Shown: positions 45,849-54,985, numbered from the stretch's first letter. The stretch is 64,000 nucleotides of DNA from Amycolatopsis echigonensis (GCF_014174495.1 NZ_JACJHR010000045.1:1-64000); one strand, 5' to 3'. The notes: a model not told the origin generated them from the sequence alone. Numbers and translations: made by a program.

Positions 45849-46805
45849 TCAGGACGGCCGCTTGGTCCCGGTGATCATCACGTTGTAGAACAGCTCGCGC
45901 GGCAGCACCTTCGACAGCACCTTCTTGTCCAAAGCGGACAGTCGCAGCCACAGGTGGTAGGCGAACAGCCGCCAGCGCACGGTGAGCTTCTCCTGCGGCA
46001 CCGCGGCCTCGAAGGTGCGGATCGGCCAGCCGGCCAGCGCCGCCGAGAACTCCTCGGTGACCGCGCGGACGTCCTGGGCTCCGGCGCCGCGAGCCATCGC
46101 TTCCAGCTCCGACGGGTCGAAGGTGTGGATGTCGACCACGGCCTCCAGGGCCGCCGCGCGCGAGGATTCGTCCAATTCGGACTGCGGACGCCGCCAGCCG
46201 CTCAGCGCGGGCAGCTTGGTGATGTTCGTGGTGAGGTACCAGGTGAGCTGGCCGAGCCGGCGCGCGTAGCGGTCGCCGATTTTCGTCGGCTCGCCCGCGA
46301 ACACGAACCGCCCGCCCGGCTTGAGCACGCGCAGCACCTCGCCGAACGCCTGGCGCACGTCCGGGATGTGGTGCAGCACCGCGTGCCCGACCACGAGGTC
46401 GAACGTGTTGTCGTCGTACGGGATCCGCTCCGCGTCGGCGACCCGGCCGTCGACGTCGAGGCCGAGGCCCTCGGCGTTGCGCAGCGCGACCTGCACCATG
46501 CCCGGCGACAGGTCGGTGACCGAACCCTTCTTCGCGACGCCGCCCTGCATCAGGTTCAGCAGGAAGAACCCGGTGCCGCTGCCCAGTTCCATCGCGTGCT
46601 GGTACGGCTGGCCGTCCTCGCCCGCCACCGCGTTGAACACGTCGGTGGCGTAGGAGATGCAGCGCTCGTCGTAGGAAATGGACCACTTCTCGTCGTACGT
46701 CCCGGCTTCCCAGTCGTGGTAGAGGACGTTCGCGAGCTTCGGGTCGGCGTAGGCCGCCTTGACCTCGTCTTCGGTGGCGTGCGGATTCGGGGCCGGGTCG
46801 GACAC
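45849..46805 (-). CDS. SAM-dependent methyltransferase (Rv3038c-like)
   Basis: 318 residues. Preceded by a family-specific N-terminus (LYHDWEAGTYDEKWSISYDERCISYA), then motif I AMELGSGTGFFLLNL, TDLSPGMV, VVGHAVLHHIP and VLRVLKPGGRFVFAGEP. Start GTG 46805 (VSDPAPNPH) with GGGGAA upstream; GTG 46814 overlaps the EchA stop and is also possible. Coupled to the enoyl-CoA hydratase gene upstream. Substrate unknown. Confidence 0.87.
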   Translation of the reverse strand: MSDPAPNPHATEDEVKAAYADPKLANVLYHDWEAGTYDEKWSISYDERCISYATDVFNAVAGEDGQPYQHAMELGSGTGFFLLNLMQGGVAKKGSVTDLSPGMVQVALRNAEGLGLDVDGRVADAERIPYDDNTFDLVVGHAVLHHIPDVRQAFGEVLRVLKPGGRFVFAGEPTKIGDRYARRLGQLTWYLTTNITKLPALSGWRRPQSELDESSRAAALEAVVDIHTFDPSELEAMARGAGAQDVRAVTEEFSAALAGWPIRTFEAAVPQEKLTVRWRLFAYHLWLRLSALDKKVLSKVLPRELFYNVMITGTKRPS

Positions 46806-46810
46806 GGAAG

Positions 46811-47590
46811 TCACTTCCCCTCGAAACTGGCTTTGCCGGGACCGTTGTCGATGAACGACTGCATGCCGTTGCGCTGGTCCTCGGTCGCCCACAGCGCGGT
46901 GAACAGCTGCGTCTCGATCTTCAGGCCGGTGGCCAGGTCGACGTCGAGGCCGGAATCGATCGCGGTCTTGGCCGCCCGCAGCGCCACCGCCGGGCCGTTC
47001 GCGAACTGCGAGGCCCACTTCCGCGCCGCCGCGTACACGTCGTCCGGGGCCACGACCTCGTCGACGATGCCCAGCTTGAGCGCCTCCTCGGCCTTCACGA
47101 ACCGGCCGGTGAAGATCAGGTCCTTGGCCTTGCTCGGGCCGATCAGCCGGGTCAGCCGCTGCGTGCCGCCCGCGCCGGGGATGATGCCGAGCTGGATCTC
47201 CGGCTGGCCGACCTTCACGTTGTCGCCGGCGATGCGCCAGTCCGCGGTCAGCGCGAGTTCGAGGCCGCCGCCGAGGGCGTAGCCGGTGATCGCGCAGACG
47301 ACCGGCTTCGGGATGTTCGCGACCCGGGCGAGCGACGCGGTCAGCTCGGCGCCGAACTTCGCGATCTCCGGGTACGTGCGGGAGGCCATCTCCTTGATGT
47401 CCGCGCCGCCGGCGAAGGTCTTCTCGCCGCCGTAGAGGATCACCGCGCGCACGTCGTCGCGGTCGGACGCCTCGCGCGCGGCCTCGGCGAGCTCGGCCTG
47501 CACCTGGTTGTTCAGCGCGTTGACCGGCGGCCGGTCCAGCCGGATCGTGCCGACCCCGCCCTCGACCTCCAGGGTTACGAACTCTCCCAC
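46811..47590 (-). CDS. enoyl-CoA hydratase/isomerase (EchA17-like)
   Basis: 259 residues, crotonase fold: oxyanion loop FAGGADIKEM (about 60) and GYALGGGLELAL (about 100), catalytic Glu positions in GQPEIQLGIIPGAGGTQRL. Hydrates trans-2-enoyl-CoA. GTG 47590 has AGGAGGAGG upstream. First of a three-gene minus-strand operon with two methyltransferases; matches Rv3039c-Rv3038c-Rv3037c order. Confidence 0.95.
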   Translation of the reverse strand: MGEFVTLEVEGGVGTIRLDRPPVNALNNQVQAELAEAAREASDRDDVRAVILYGGEKTFAGGADIKEMASRTYPEIAKFGAELTASLARVANIPKPVVCAITGYALGGGLELALTADWRIAGDNVKVGQPEIQLGIIPGAGGTQRLTRLIGPSKAKDLIFTGRFVKAEEALKLGIVDEVVAPDDVYAAARKWASQFANGPAVALRAAKTAIDSGLDVDLATGLKIETQLFTALWATEDQRNGMQSFIDNGPGKASFEGK

Positions 47591-47662
47591 GGGATTCCTC
47601 CTCCTAGACAAGCGCTGTCGAACTGTCGGCACGCTACCGGCCGGTAAAACACCCTAGTCAAG

Positions 47663-48475
47663 CTACCTGCGGCGGGCGAAGAACCGCTCGCCCGAACGCT
47701 CCAGCACCAGGTCCTGGTCGAAGGTCTTGGACAGGTTCTCGCTGGTGATCACGTCGTCCACCAGCCCGGACACCACCGCGCGGCCCTCGCGCAGCAGCAG
47801 CGCGTGGGTGAAACCGGGCGGGATCTCCTCGACGTGGTGGGTGACCAGCACCATCGCGGGCGCGTCCGGGTCCATCGCGAGCACCGACAGCCGGGCCACG
47901 AGGTCCTCGCGGCCGCCGAGGTCGAGGCCGGCGGCGGGCTCGTCGAGCAGCAGCAGCTCCGGGTCGGTCATCAGCGAACGGGCGATCAGCACGCGTTTGC
48001 GCTCGCCCTCGCTGAGCGTGCCGAACGTGCGCTCGGCCAGGTGCGCGATGCCGAGGGTGCCGAGCAGTTCGGTCGCCCGGTCCAGGTCCATCCGGTCGTA
48101 CTGCTCGCGCCAGCGGCCCATCACCGCGTACCCGGCGCTGACCACGACGTCGGCGACCCGCTCGTCGCCGGGCACGCGCTGGGCGATGGCGGCGGAGGTG
48201 AACCCGATGCGCGGGCGGAGGTCGAAGATGTTCACCTTGCCGATCCGGTCGCCGAGCAGGTCGACGGTGCCGGAGGTGGGGTGCAGTTCGGCGGCGGCCA
48301 GGCGCAGCAGGGTGGTCTTGCCGGCCCCGTTGGGCCCGAGCACCACCCATCGCTCGTCCAGCTCGACCGCCCAGTCGAGGGCCGCGAGGAGGTCGTTTCC
48401 GGTACGGCGGACGCCGACACCGGACATCCGCACGACGAGGTCGTCAGGATCGCTGGGCAGGATCGGCTCGCTCAC
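47663..48475 (-). CDS. ABC transporter ATP-binding protein (Rv3041c-like)
   Basis: 270 residues. Walker A GPNGAGKTT, signature LSEGERKRV, Walker B ELLLLDEPAAGLD, switch His in VTHHVEEIP. Single nucleotide-binding domain of the ModF/YfeB-like group without a membrane partner nearby, so its transport or regulatory role is open. GTG start 48475. Confidence 0.93.
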   Translation of the reverse strand: MSEPILPSDPDDLVVRMSGVGVRRTGNDLLAALDWAVELDERWVVLGPNGAGKTTLLRLAAAELHPTSGTVDLLGDRIGKVNIFDLRPRIGFTSAAIAQRVPGDERVADVVVSAGYAVMGRWREQYDRMDLDRATELLGTLGIAHLAERTFGTLSEGERKRVLIARSLMTDPELLLLDEPAAGLDLGGREDLVARLSVLAMDPDAPAMVLVTHHVEEIPPGFTHALLLREGRAVVSGLVDDVITSENLSKTFDQDLVLERSGERFFARRR

Positions 48476-48595
48476 GCGCCCATTGTGGCGGTCGCCCGGG
48501 CGCGGGCGCGCACCCGCCCGGGGGTAACGGCGCGCCGGGTGTCCAGCGGATGGGACGAGCGGCCGTGATCTCGAGGCTGTGGCAGCATCCCGGGC

Positions 48596-48694
48596 ATGTC
48601 CAGGTCCGCGCGCCCCGTGTTCTGGCGCCGTCGCGCGATCGACCTGCTCCTGGTGGCTTCCAGCGGATGTAGCCGGGCGCGGCACGCACGCTGA
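48596..48694 (+). CDS. candidate cysteine-responsive leader peptide
   Basis: 32-codon reading frame in the leader of the cysteine dioxygenase gene: MSRSARPVFWRRRAIDLLLV followed by ASSGCSRARHAR and TGA. It resembles the short leader peptides with an RR-x-IDL-x3-SS-x-C ending that precede sulfur-metabolism genes in actinobacteria. A single Cys codon sits eight codons from the stop, at the base of the hairpin at 48678-48714. Too short for routine gene finding. Expression is inferred. Confidence 0.6.
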   Translation: MSRSARPVFWRRRAIDLLLVASSGCSRARHAR

Positions 48695-48714
48695 TCCTTC
48701 GTCGGCGTGCCGCG
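48678..48714 (+). promoter_or_regulatory. attenuator-like hairpin
   Basis: Perfect 10-bp stem CGCGGCACGC (48678-48687) / GCGTGCCGCG (48705-48714), 17-nt loop. The left arm is the last codons of the leader peptide, so a ribosome paused at its Cys codon would cover or free it. The dioxygenase ribosome site (48744-48748) follows. Confidence 0.55.
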
Positions 48715-48757
48715 TCGCTTCGCGTCCCGACCCCGACTCGTCCCAGGAGCATCTCCG

Positions 48758-49303
48758 TTGACCACGTCCATCGTCCGTCCGGATGTCGAAATCCACCCGC
48801 AGCTGACCGATCCGCTGCTGCCCGAACTGCTGCACCCGTCGCGGCTGCTGTGGACGCCGCGCGAGCTGGCCGACCTGACCCGCACGGTCACCACCGAACT
48901 GACCACCGGCCTGCGCGACGTCCTGCGCTTCGACGAGGACCGGCGCTGGTGGGCCCGCCTCGCGCTGACCGACGGCGTCGAGCTGTGGCTGCTGTCGTGG
49001 CTGCCCGGCCAGAGCACGAAACCGCACGACCACGGCGGCGCCTCGGGTTCGTTCACCGTGCTGCAGGGCGAACTCGGCGAGGAGTACCGCTACCCCGGCG
49101 GCCCGGTGCGCCGCCGCACGCACCTCGCCGGGCAGGGCATCGGCTTCGGCGCCGGGCGCGCACACCAGGTGCTCGGCGTCGGGAGCGAACCGGCGGCCAG
49201 CGTCCACGCCTACTCGCCGCCGCTGGTGCCGACCCGCGAATACGCGAGTCTCGCCGACGTGCCGAACGAGATCCCGCCGCTGCCTGCCATTGTGCGGTCA
49301 TGA
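48758..49303 (+). CDS. cysteine dioxygenase type I
   Basis: 181 residues, cupin fold. Oxidises cysteine to cysteine sulfinate with Fe(II). Iron ligands in KPHDHGG (two His) and GRAHQV (third His); the SFTVLQGELGEEY strand follows. Start is a TTG at 48758 with AGGAG 9 nt upstream; no in-frame ATG/GTG fits. TGA overlaps the ATG of the rhodanese gene. The gene pair handles surplus cysteine sulfur, and the leader peptide upstream would make it Cys-responsive. Confidence 0.9.
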   Translation: MTTSIVRPDVEIHPQLTDPLLPELLHPSRLLWTPRELADLTRTVTTELTTGLRDVLRFDEDRRWWARLALTDGVELWLLSWLPGQSTKPHDHGGASGSFTVLQGELGEEYRYPGGPVRRRTHLAGQGIGFGAGRAHQVLGVGSEPAASVHAYSPPLVPTREYASLADVPNEIPPLPAIVRS

Positions 49304-49695
49304 CCGCACTTGACCGCTTTCTCGCCGATGCCCGGTCCACCTTGGACCGGGCGGACCCGGCGCGCGCCGCCGACCTGCAGGCCGAGGGCGCGCTGATCGT
49401 CGACATCCGGCCGTACGCCAACCGGGTCGCCGAGGGCGAGATTCCCGGGTCGGTGGTCGTGGAGCGGATCCACCTGGAGTGGCGGCTGGCCCCGGAGAGC
49501 GAGTGGCGGCTGCCGGGCGTTTCGGCGGAGACGGTCGCGGTGGTGGTGTGCAACGAGGGGTACGCGTCGAGCCTGGCGGCGGCGGATCTGCGGCGGCTGG
49601 GGCTGACCAAGGCGACGGATCTCGCGGGCGGCTTCCGGGCTTGGGCGGCGGCCGGGCTGCCGGTGCGAAAGGGCGGCTCCCCCGCGGTCGACTGA
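49300..49695 (+). CDS. rhodanese-like sulfurtransferase
   Basis: 131 residues, a single rhodanese domain: LIVDIRPYANRVAEGEIPGSVVVER and active-site loop CNEGYASS with the catalytic Cys, then LAGGFRAWAAAGLPV. Transfers sulfane sulfur, plausibly downstream of cysteine oxidation. Start ATG 49300 overlaps the dioxygenase stop (ATGA). Transcription likely ends in the long hairpin at 49714. Confidence 0.92.
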   Translation: MTALDRFLADARSTLDRADPARAADLQAEGALIVDIRPYANRVAEGEIPGSVVVERIHLEWRLAPESEWRLPGVSAETVAVVVCNEGYASSLAAADLRRLGLTKATDLAGGFRAWAAAGLPVRKGGSPAVD

Positions 49696-49713
49696 GCTCT
49701 TGGGGCGTCCCGA

Positions 49714-49772
49714 CGGTCCGTGAAGGACTCCTTGAGGGAATCTGATTCCCTCAAGGAGTCCTTCACGGACCG
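49714..49772. repeat. long perfect hairpin element, copy 1
   Basis: 27-bp perfect arms (49714-49740 and 49746-49772) around TCTGA, between convergent genes, 18 bp from the rhodanese stop and 19 bp from the glgP stop. Related to the element at 53931. Confidence 0.9.
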
Positions 49773-49791
49773 ACTCTGGGGTGTTCGTGAG

Positions 49792-52335
49792 TCAGGCGAG
49801 CACGACGCGCGCCAGCTCCGCCGGGCTGGCCAGCAGCGGGTGTTTCGGCAGCACCCGCACCGTGTAGCCGACCGAGCCCGCGCGCGGCAGGCGCAGGGTC
49901 GCGGCGAACGCGCCGATCCCGTCCGGCACCATCGGGACCAGCACCGAGTCCGCGAGTTCGTCCCCGTCGCCGACCTGGCCCACCACGGCTTGGATGTCCA
50001 CTTCGGACGGTTCGAGTCCGGCAAGGTCGATCCGGGCGCGGATGGTGACCTCGGTGCCCACCACGAGCCGTTCGGTGTGGTCGTACTGGAGTTCGGCGTC
50101 GAAGATCCGCACGCGCGGCCACGCGACTTCCAGTTTGGTCCGGTAGTCGGCCAGCGAAAGCGCGCCCTGGTGGCCGTTGTCGGTGGCGGCGGCGACCATC
50201 CGCGAGGCGGGCAGGTAGCCGGAATCCACGTACTCGCGCACCATCCGCGACGCCTGCACCCGCGGGCCCAGCGTTTCGAGCGTGTGCCAGACCATCGCGA
50301 GCCAGCCGGTCGGCACGCCGTCCTCGCCGGTGTCGTAGTAGAGCGGCGCGATCTGCTGGCCGAGCAGGTCGTACAGCGCCGCGGCTTCGAGGTCGTCGCG
50401 GCGGAGCGGGTCGGTGACGCCGTCCGCGGTGGGGATGGCCCAGCCGTTCGAGCCGTCGTAGCACTCGTCCCACCAACCGTCCTTAATAGACAGGTTGAGG
50501 CCGCCGTTGAGCGCCGACTTCATCCCCGACGTGCCGCACGCCTCCAGCGTCCGCACGGGGTTGTTGAGCCACACGTCGCAGCCGCGGTAGAGGTAGCGGG
50601 CCATGGACATGTCGTAGTCCGGCAGGAACACGATGCGATGGCGCACCGCGGGATCGTCGACGAAGCGCACGATCTGCTGGATCAGCTGCTTGCCGTTCTC
50701 GTCGGCGGGATGCGATTTGCCGCCGATCACGATCTGGATCGGCCGCTTCTCGTCCAGCAGCAGCGCGCGCAGCCGGTCCGGGTCGCGCAGCATCAGCGTG
50801 AGCCGCTTGTACGTCGGGACGCGACGGGCGAAGCCGACGGTCAGCACGTCCGGGTCGAAAACGCGGTCGGTCCAGCCCAGTTCCAGCGCTGACGCACCGC
50901 GCTGCATCCACGCCGCGCGCACCCGTCGCCGGACCTCGCCGACGAGCTTCTCCCGCAGTTCCCGGCGCAGCGCCCACAGCTGCTCGTCAGTGACGCCGTC
51001 GCGCAGCGAACTGTCCGGCGTGCGGCCCTCGTGGCCGAACTCCTCGTGGTTGCCGCCGAGCAGCGCGCTCAGCTCGCGCGCCACCCAGGTCGGCCCGTGC
51101 ACGCCGTTGGTGATGGACGCGATCGGCACCTCGGCGTCGTCGAAACCGGGCCACAGCCGGGAAAACATCCGGCGCGTGACGCGGCCGTGCAGTTTGGAGA
51201 CGCCGTTCGCGCGCTGTGCCAGCCGCAATCCCATGTGCGCCATGTTGAACAGGCCCGGGTTGTCCTCCGCGCCGAGCTGCAGCACGCGGCGGACGTCGAC
51301 GTCCGGGACGAGCCTGCCGTCGGAGAAATAGCGCTGCACCAGGTCGACCGGGAAGCGGTCGATGCCCGCGCTGACCGGCGTGTGCGTGGTGAAGACGGTC
51401 CCGGCGCGGACCGCGGGCAGCGCCTCGTCGAAGGCCAGGCCATCGGACTGGATGATCTCGCGGGCCCGCTCCAGCCCGAGGAACCCGGCGTGACCCTCGT
51501 TGGTGTGGAACACCTTCGGCTGCGGATGCCCGGTCAGCTCGCAGAACTTCCGCACCGCGCGGAACCCGCCGATGCCGGCCAGGATCTCCTGGCGGATGCG
51601 GTGGTCGGCGTCGCCGCCGTACAGCCGGTCGGTGACCGAGCGGAGGTCCTCGTCGTTGGCCTCGATGTCGGTGTCGAGCAGCAGGAGCGGGATCCGGCCG
51701 ACGCGCGCGCGCCACATCTGCGCGCGCAGGTCGCGCCCGCCCGGCATGGCGACCTCGACCAGCACCGGACGGCCGCCCTCGGTGACCAGCTCCAGGGGGA
51801 AGGCGTTCGGGTCGATCACCGGATAGTGCTCGACCTGCCAGCCGTCCAGCGACAGGCCCTGGCGGAAGTAGCCGGACCGGTACAGCAGGCCGACGCCGAC
51901 CATCGGCACGCCGAGGTCCGAGGCCGCCTTGAGGTGGTCGCCGGCGAGCACGCCGAGGCCGCCGGAGTAGTTGGGCAGCGCCTCGGTGACCCCGAACTCC
52001 ATCGAGAAGTACGCGACCGCCTGCGGCAGGCCCTCGTCGGTGCGCCGCTGGTACCAGCGCGGTTCGGTGAGGTAGCGCTCGAGGCCGGCCGCGGCCTCGC
52101 GGGTGCGGCGCAGGAAGTCCTCGTCCTTCGCCAGCTCCTCGAGCCGCTCCGGCGGCAGCGCGGTGAGCATCCGGAGCGGGTCGCGGATCTTGTTGAACAG
52201 TTCGGCGTCCATCGAGGCGAACAGGTCGCGCGTCGGCGGATGCCAGGTCCAGCGAAGGTTGGTCGCGAGGGCGCCGAGTCCGGCGAGCGGCTCGGGCAGG
52301 CTGGCGCGGACGGTGAACCGGCGGACTGCACGCAT
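49792..52335 (-). CDS. glgP: alpha-glucan (glycogen) phosphorylase, GT35
   Basis: 847 residues. N-terminal DUF3417 domain (about 1-110: ATNLRWTWHPPTRDLFASMD), then the phosphorylase: VAYFSMEFGVTEALPNYSGGLGVLAGDH, FHTNEGHAGFL, VPTYKRLTL, and the PLP lysine region CGTSGMKSALNG. Releases glucose-1-phosphate from alpha-1,4-glucan ends, the DUF3417 subgroup common in actinobacteria. Start ATG 52335 (MRAVRRFTVRASLPEP); upstream frame is spurious. Functionally complements the glucan enzymes at 11-17 kb. Confidence 0.96.
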   Translation of the reverse strand: MRAVRRFTVRASLPEPLAGLGALATNLRWTWHPPTRDLFASMDAELFNKIRDPLRMLTALPPERLEELAKDEDFLRRTREAAAGLERYLTEPRWYQRRTDEGLPQAVAYFSMEFGVTEALPNYSGGLGVLAGDHLKAASDLGVPMVGVGLLYRSGYFRQGLSLDGWQVEHYPVIDPNAFPLELVTEGGRPVLVEVAMPGGRDLRAQMWRARVGRIPLLLLDTDIEANDEDLRSVTDRLYGGDADHRIRQEILAGIGGFRAVRKFCELTGHPQPKVFHTNEGHAGFLGLERAREIIQSDGLAFDEALPAVRAGTVFTTHTPVSAGIDRFPVDLVQRYFSDGRLVPDVDVRRVLQLGAEDNPGLFNMAHMGLRLAQRANGVSKLHGRVTRRMFSRLWPGFDDAEVPIASITNGVHGPTWVARELSALLGGNHEEFGHEGRTPDSSLRDGVTDEQLWALRRELREKLVGEVRRRVRAAWMQRGASALELGWTDRVFDPDVLTVGFARRVPTYKRLTLMLRDPDRLRALLLDEKRPIQIVIGGKSHPADENGKQLIQQIVRFVDDPAVRHRIVFLPDYDMSMARYLYRGCDVWLNNPVRTLEACGTSGMKSALNGGLNLSIKDGWWDECYDGSNGWAIPTADGVTDPLRRDDLEAAALYDLLGQQIAPLYYDTGEDGVPTGWLAMVWHTLETLGPRVQASRMVREYVDSGYLPASRMVAAATDNGHQGALSLADYRTKLEVAWPRVRIFDAELQYDHTERLVVGTEVTIRARIDLAGLEPSEVDIQAVVGQVGDGDELADSVLVPMVPDGIGAFAATLRLPRAGSVGYTVRVLPKHPLLASPAELARVVLA

Positions 52336-52463
52336 GGTCAGCGACGATATCCGGCCCGCTCCGCGCGCGCTCGCACCCCACTTCGGGGATTGTCCGCACA
52401 CTGCGCCATCCGGGTCAGTAATGTCCCGGTTCGTTGTCGGACGCGGAAGTGGAACGAGGGAAC

Positions 52464-53906
52464 ATGAGCCGAGGGGGACGCCGGTACGCGCTGGTCGCGC
52501 TGGTCGCGGCGACCGTGCTGGGGACAGCCGCGTGCGGGGACAAGGCTCCCGCGGCGACGCCGGGCGCCGGGAACGTCGCCGGGCTGCCGGTCACGCATTT
52601 CGACAGCGGGCTGCGCACCGGCGCGCCGAGTCCCGATCTGCCGGTGAAGAACGCCAGCGGCGGCGAGGACGACCAGCTCGCCACCGCCGCGATCGCGGAC
52701 GTGCAGGCGTACTGGAGCGAGGCGTTGCCCGCGGAGTTCGGCGGCAAGCGGTTCGAGCCGGTCAAATCGCTGCTGTCGTACGACTCGAAGCGCGACACCG
52801 AGGACACCGCGTGCGGCAGCGTCAAGCAGCTGGTGAACGCGTTCTACTGCGCGGGCGACGATTCGGTGGCATGGGACCGCGGCGTGCTGCTGCCGATGCT
52901 GCGCAAGCGATTCGGGCCGATGTCGGTGGTGACCGTGCTGGCGCACGAGTTCGGCCACGCGATCCAGTACCGGCTCGGGTCCGCGGCGGGGATCTCGAAG
53001 TCGACGCCGACCGTCGTGAAGGAACAGCAGGCGGACTGTTTCGCCGGTGGCTACTTCCGGTGGGTCGCCGAGGACAAGAGCAAGTTCTACCGCGTGTCCA
53101 CCGCGGAGGGGCTGGACCAGATCCTGGCGGCGATGTTCTTCATCCGCGACCAGGCCGGGACCAGTGCGACGGACCGGCAGGCGCACGGCACGGCGTTCGA
53201 CCGGACGTATGCGTTCCAGGCCGGGTTCGAGAAGGGGCCGAAGGAATGCGCGGGGATGAACGCGCAGAACGTGCAGAAGCGGCTGACTGAGCGGCCGTTC
53301 GACTCCGGGGACAAGGGGAAGGGCGACGCGAAACTCGACGAGACGACGCTGTCGGACCTCAAGGCCAGTCTCGACGAGGCGTTCAAGGGCGCGGGGGTGC
53401 AGGGACCGCGGTTCGCCGCGGGCTCCGGCAGCTGCCCCAGCGGGCCGAGCACGCCGCCCGCGTCTTATTGCCCCAACGACAACACGGTGAGCTTCGACCA
53501 GCAGGCGCTGGAGAAGCTGGCCGAACCGGTGGACCAGGAGGCCGAGATGGCTGGCCGGGCCGGGGGCGGATTGGGCGACTTCGCCGCCTTCGCCGAGCTG
53601 GCGTCGCGGTATGCGGTGGGGATTCAGAAGGGGGTCGGGGCTTCGATCGACACGCCTAACGCCGGGCTGCGGACGGCTTGTCTGGTCGGGGCATGGGCGG
53701 CGTTCTCGAACCATCCGACCGGCGGAGTGAAGCTGCGGTTGTCGTCCGGGGATCTGGACGAGGCGATCGCGGACCTGCTGCGGCCGGACGGGCTGGTGTC
53801 GGCGAATGTGAACGGGGATCGCCCGGACAGCGGATTCGACCGGGTCGAGGCGCTGCGGCGGGGGTATCTCGAGGGGTCGTCTTCCTGTTCGAAGCAGTAC
53901 GCCTGA
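52464..53906 (+). CDS. secreted neutral zinc metallopeptidase, putative lipoprotein
   Basis: 480 residues. Signal peptide with a lipobox-like end LGTAAC (C24), though T rather than L at -3 makes lipidation uncertain. Central zincin motif HEFGH in TVLAHEFGHAIQYR, with the third ligand probable in KEQQADCFAGGY, the neutral zinc metallopeptidase (YpfJ-like) family. The C-terminal half is unusual for the family and may bind a partner. Start ATG 52464 after GAGGGA. Confidence 0.88.
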   Translation: MSRGGRRYALVALVAATVLGTAACGDKAPAATPGAGNVAGLPVTHFDSGLRTGAPSPDLPVKNASGGEDDQLATAAIADVQAYWSEALPAEFGGKRFEPVKSLLSYDSKRDTEDTACGSVKQLVNAFYCAGDDSVAWDRGVLLPMLRKRFGPMSVVTVLAHEFGHAIQYRLGSAAGISKSTPTVVKEQQADCFAGGYFRWVAEDKSKFYRVSTAEGLDQILAAMFFIRDQAGTSATDRQAHGTAFDRTYAFQAGFEKGPKECAGMNAQNVQKRLTERPFDSGDKGKGDAKLDETTLSDLKASLDEAFKGAGVQGPRFAAGSGSCPSGPSTPPASYCPNDNTVSFDQQALEKLAEPVDQEAEMAGRAGGGLGDFAAFAELASRYAVGIQKGVGASIDTPNAGLRTACLVGAWAAFSNHPTGGVKLRLSSGDLDEAIADLLRPDGLVSANVNGDRPDSGFDRVEALRRGYLEGSSSCSKQYA

Positions 53907-53930
53907 GCCTTTGGCGGGGCGGCGTCCGGT

Positions 53931-53987
53931 GGTCCGTGAAGGGCTCCTTGCGGGAAACAGATTCCCTCAAGGAGCCCTTCACGGACC
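53931..53987. repeat. long hairpin element, copy 2
   Basis: 26-bp arms (53931-53956 and 53962-53987, one mismatch) around ACAGA, between convergent genes. Compared with copy 1, an A-T pair in the stem is replaced by G-C on both arms. Confidence 0.88.
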
Positions 53988-54001
53988 TACGAACAGGCGG
54001 C

Positions 54002-54985
54002 TCAGAACAGGGCGCTCGCCAGGTCCCGGCGGGCCTTGGCGACGCGCTCGTCGGCGGGGTCGAAGAGTTCGAACAGCGCGACCAGGTGTTCGCGGACCCG
54101 GTTGCGGTCGTCCCCTGCGGTGCGGCGGACGACGTCGATCAGGCGGCGAAACGCGCCTTCCACGTCCTGCTCCGCGATGTCCAGGTCGGCGGCCGCGAGC
54201 TGGGCGTCGAGGTCCTTCGGGTCGGCTTCGGCCTTGGCGCGGGCGCTCGGGTCGATCGACTCGGCGCGGGCGGTGAACTTGACCTGGGCCAGGGCGTTCT
54301 TCGCCAGCTCGTTGGCCGGTTCGGCGTCCAGGATGCGCTCGTACGCGGCCTGTGCGGCGGCGTAGTCGCCCCGTTCGAAGGCTTCCTCGGCCTCGGTGAA
54401 GCGCGGGTCTTCCGGCTCTTCCACCGGGCCTCGGGCTTCCTCGGCGGCGCGGATGCCGGGCAGGCGGTCGCGCAAGGCGTCGAGCAGCGAGCCGAGCCAC
54501 TTGCGGATTTCCGGCTCCGGCAGGGCGCCGGAGAAGGCGTCCACGGGCTGGCCGCCGGCGATCGCGACGATCGTCGGGATCGACTGGGCTCCGAAGAGCT
54601 GCGCGATGCGCGGGTTGGCGTCCACGTCGACCTTCGCGAGGACCCAGGCGCCGCCCGCTTCGCCGGCCAGGCGTTCCAGCACCGGGCTCAGCTGCTTGCA
54701 CGGCCCGCACCATTCGGCCCACAGGTCGACGACCACGAGCTGGTTGAGCGAGCGTTCGACGACGTCGGCCTGGAACGTCGCCTCGGTGACCTCGAGCACC
54801 GCGTCCGACGGCGGCCCGGAGGCACCCGCCTCGCCGCCGGCCGCGGGCGCGGGCGGGGCCTGCGGCTGGTTCCGGTTCGCCTCCGCCCTGGCTTTGAGCG
54901 CGGACAGATCGACCGCGCCGGACAACGCGGCGGACATCGCCGCTGAGTTCGCTGCAGATCCGCGTGGGTGTGTCACGCCCTCCAT
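54002..54985 (-). CDS. thioredoxin-domain/TPR chaperone (CnoX/YbbN-like)
   Basis: 327 residues: low-complexity N-terminus (about 1-60), thioredoxin domain (about 60-170) with WCGPC, then a helical tetratricopeptide region (about 195-327: FERGDYAAAQAAYERILDAEPANELAKNALAQ). CnoX combines these to protect substrates before GroEL. The full CxxC suggests redox activity. ATG 54985 used; GTG 54976 is an alternative. Confidence 0.93.
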   Translation of the reverse strand: MEGVTHPRGSAANSAAMSAALSGAVDLSALKARAEANRNQPQAPPAPAAGGEAGASGPPSDAVLEVTEATFQADVVERSLNQLVVVDLWAEWCGPCKQLSPVLERLAGEAGGAWVLAKVDVDANPRIAQLFGAQSIPTIVAIAGGQPVDAFSGALPEPEIRKWLGSLLDALRDRLPGIRAAEEARGPVEEPEDPRFTEAEEAFERGDYAAAQAAYERILDAEPANELAKNALAQVKFTARAESIDPSARAKAEADPKDLDAQLAAADLDIAEQDVEGAFRRLIDVVRRTAGDDRNRVREHLVALFELFDPADERVAKARRDLASALF

